Shown: in pieces, positions 17,451 to 19,218 of the stretch
How the letters are laid out: every line of letters begins with the position of its first letter
How positions within the stretch are numbered: the stretch's first letter is position 1
Assembly (NCBI GenBank): GCA_024516155.1
Contig: JAJJXM010000183.1
Location: 2,501 to 21,718, forward strand
Source: Pyronema omphalodes
Taxonomy: Eukaryota; Ascomycota; Pezizomycetes; Pezizales; Pyronemataceae
Direction of reading: 5' to 3'
Length of the DNA: 19,218 bases
Program-made: the position numbers and the translations under genes
The notes under the pieces: generated by a model
Databases searched by the model: none
Seen by the model: the letters and a program-made list of their open reading frames with translations, nothing else
What the model was told of the DNA's origin: nothing

Positions 17451-18839
17451 TTTTCGGAGGCGCTTGTACTCTGCATGATGGGCCGGGAGGCGAGTTGATT
17501 TCCACCTCTTTCTTGCGCTCTGCATGTTCCGTCGAGTCGTGCTTAGTTCCTCCGTCCACCACCTCTTCGAGCGGGGAGTTGGTGTGAGGGTGGGTGTCGC
17601 CTTTTGGGCAGCCGCGTGAATGGAGTCACGAATGAGGGCGGCCCATTCGTCTAGGTTACTTGCGGATGGGTTTGCGCGGAGGTGTGTCCAGTACGGGTGA
17701 CTGGCCTCGGCGAGGGTTTGTAGCTCCCTGGTAGAAGTGTCCCAATCCGTTTTTTGCCAGTTGATTCGTGAGGCGGTAGCAGCAGGGGCAGTGCTTGGGG
17801 CGTCGGGTAGAGGTGTGTCCTGAGCAGATGGACTGTCAGGGTGAGGTTCCGGTGTCGCTTCGGTCGACGTGATCGCGAGGAGAGGTAGGGGGGACATAGG
17901 CTTGAGGGCATCAAGCTTGTCCTGGGTGGCGGTAGTCGCATGTTTCGAGTGCATCAGGCTTCGCACCGGTGATGCCGCTCTCGGTTTGTGGTGCACCGGT
18001 CTTCTGTTTGTCGATGAGGTGGGTTCGGTGTTCTGGTCGCTTCCCCTTCGCTTTCTCTTGCCAGGAGGGTTGCGAACAGCGTCCAGGACATCCTGAATGT
18101 CATGTTGGACGACGGACAGTTGCATAGTCATCTCTTCCATCGCTGAGGAAGAGGCCGTGAGGTTCGGTGAGGGGGGCGCCGAAATGACTTGTTGCTGTTC
18201 GTCGATTTTCTTCGTCAGGGCGTCCACAGCAGCCTTGAGAGCTGCTGTTTCTGCCTGTGTAGAGTCGTATGCTGCGCGCAGCTTCGTGTTTTCGCCGGTC
18301 AGAATGTCGAAGTTCGTCATCATGACGTCGAATCTGTGGCGCATCTCATCGCTGTTGTTGCGTATGGTGTCATCGAGGGTATTGAAGCGTCGCTGTGTGT
18401 CCCGGTGGATCTGTTGAATCCCCAGGAAGCTTGCTCCTGTGAAAAGCGGTTCATGTTCACAGAACAGGGGGCTCAAGCTGCTGTCGTTGTCGTCTTTTTC
18501 GATAGCGTCTCGCATAGCAATAACCAGATCGCGGCGAAATTCTCTGAATCGGTTGTGCTCAGGTGTCGCTTGCTGCTGGTGTGTTGAAGCCGAAGGAACT
18601 GGTGATCCTGCCAAGACCACGCTCTGGAAGGGCTTTCCAGCGAGGTTTCCATCAACTTCATCAACTTTTCCATCTCTTTCATCAAATGTAGGATTAGATC
18701 CATCATGAGGAAGGTCGGCTAGAACATTGTACGCGTTTTCGGACCGTTTCGATGGTCGGGCGTTGTTCTGTCGTTGTTTTGGCGACATTTCGTGAGGTGG
18801 GGTAAGCCAAAACTCGTGAAAACTCTGATTTTGCGACAA
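17331..18839 (-). pseudogene. ORF1::ORF2 in-frame fusion, LINE copy C
   Basis: One open frame of 502 codons. Residues 1 to about 350 are ORF1: N-terminus MSQNQSFHEFW, a second possible start MSPKQRQNNARP 18 codons in, a coiled coil (LRAAYDSTQAETAALKAAVD), the basic cluster GKRKRRGSD and a Pro/Ser-rich stretch. Near 17780 it leaves the sequence shared with copy D (last common bases GCCCCTGCTG) and continues in frame as INWQKTDWDTS...RSKRWWTEELSTTRRNMQSARKRW, the linker found between endonuclease and RT in LINE ORF2 proteins. ORF1's end and the whole endonuclease are therefore deleted. A frameshift near 17450 (at RLRK) ends the frame at 17331; ORF2 coding goes on in the next frame (THYRRVRHAKDSLWKEYLAA). 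Confidence 0.8.
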
Positions 18840-19218
18840 AAGTCAACAAAACAACGTAGAATTCCCTGAAGTTCAGCGAATAACGTAACAGAGTGCTGCG
18901 AATCCGAATCCGATGAGAAAACCAGGGGTTTCGGTGCTCGTTGGTGAGAATGCAGGGGGGGGGGTCGCCGTTGCCGTGTGGTAAGTTCCTTGTAGGGGTA
19001 GTGTGAACCTGGGTATTGAGGCTTTCAATACCGAGGTTTGTTCGATCAGTCAATGCTTCGTTCGCGAGATAGATAATCAACTAATAGAGTTCCCAAGAAG
19101 CTAGGAAGTAAACTAATCGATCACAGGCCGAATAAACTTAAGGTCTCTCCCCAGGTATATGGTTAGATAAGATAGTCGTAACAAGAGATCAAGTTGCTGA
19201 TGCTGGAGGAGACGGTGG
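18840..19218 (-). other. LINE copy C 5' leader or flank, non-coding
   Basis: About 380 bases upstream of the ORF1 start, with a G10 run on the plus strand near 18957-18966. An open frame on the minus strand (19080-18703) overlaps ORF1 in another frame and resembles no protein I know. The sequence may be the LINE 5' UTR with its internal promoter, or may pass into older flank; no second copy in the window allows the boundary to be set. Confidence 0.45.

Larger units (their letters stand above)
13915..19218 (-). mobile_element. LINE copy C, longest copy, internal deletion of the endonuclease
   Basis: Minus-strand order: 5' leader (from the window edge to 18840), ORF1 N-terminal part, an abrupt join near 17780 into the ORF2 linker before RT, RT, RNase H, zinc knuckle, stop (14573-14575), and a 3' UTR to 13915. 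The 3' UTR stops at CCTGGCATCAC and lacks the terminal hairpin and tail seen in copy B, so the 3' end is truncated where copy B begins. It is more diverged from A and B than they are from each other. The 5' limit is not certain to lie inside the window. Confidence 0.88.

Noticed and set aside
18703..19080. Minus-strand open frame of 125 codons upstream of and overlapping ORF1
   Set aside because: It is out of frame with ORF1, has no recognisable motif, and no second copy exists to test conservation.
19170..19192. GTCGTAACAAG, as at the 3' end of small-subunit rRNA
   Set aside because: Only 11 bases match and the following bases do not; there is no other rRNA sequence around it, so it is a chance match.
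1..19218. A defence, toxin, biosynthetic or other novel host gene system
   Set aside because: All coding similarity seen is to LINE ORF1/ORF2 or gypsy gag/pol; the remaining sequence is UTR, LTR or linker.

Overview
The window contains only retrotransposons, nested and stacked on one another. No host gene, tRNA, rRNA or CRISPR array could be supported. Two element types are present. The first is a LINE of Tad1-like (I-group) character: an ORF1 with a coiled coil, and an ORF2 with a YMDD reverse transcriptase, an RNase H and a C-terminal CxCx9Hx4C zinc knuckle. The second is a Ty3/gypsy chromovirus with a C-terminal chromodomain and a likely self-priming primer site. This pairing, with high GC content, suggests a repeat-rich region of a filamentous fungus; the species cannot be told from the sequence.

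Layout. (1) 1-2480, minus strand: LINE copy A, 5'-truncated inside the RT domain; its 3' end lies beyond the window. (2) 2481-4344 plus 12304-13914, minus strand: LINE copy B, split in two. It keeps its true 3' end (hairpin and A-rich tetranucleotide tail, 2481-2534) and is 5'-truncated in the EN-RT linker. (3) 4345-12303, plus strand: a complete-length but decayed gypsy element inserted in copy B. Its LTRs are 527 and 523 bp, with a 5-bp target duplication GATAT (4340-4344 and 12304-12308). Copy A carries the same site unoccupied near 1501. (4) 7207-8817, plus strand: LINE copy D, inserted in the gypsy pol region with a 16-bp target duplication (7191-7206 and 8818-8833). It consists of an ORF1 fragment joined to the LINE 3' UTR with no ORF2. 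(5) 13915-19218, minus strand: LINE copy C, the longest. Its ORF1 is joined in frame to ORF2 just upstream of the RT, so the endonuclease is missing.

Order of events: copy B was present first, the gypsy element inserted into it, and copy D then inserted into the gypsy element. Copies A, B and C lie head to tail on the minus strand. Every coding region is broken by frameshifts, stops, deletions or lost catalytic residues, so nothing here looks able to move by itself. In an intact family, the LINE ORF1 would package the RNA and ORF2 would nick the target, reverse transcribe and remove RNA. The gypsy Gag-Pol would form particles, copy RNA into DNA and integrate it, with the chromodomain guiding integration to chromatin.

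The most interesting points are the in-frame ORF1::ORF2 fusion without endonuclease (copy C), the half-LINE copy D resembling mammalian HAL1, a conserved 3'-terminal LINE hairpin followed by AAAT or AAAC repeats, and a Tf1-type self-priming site in the gypsy element. All comparisons were made by eye between copies within the window.
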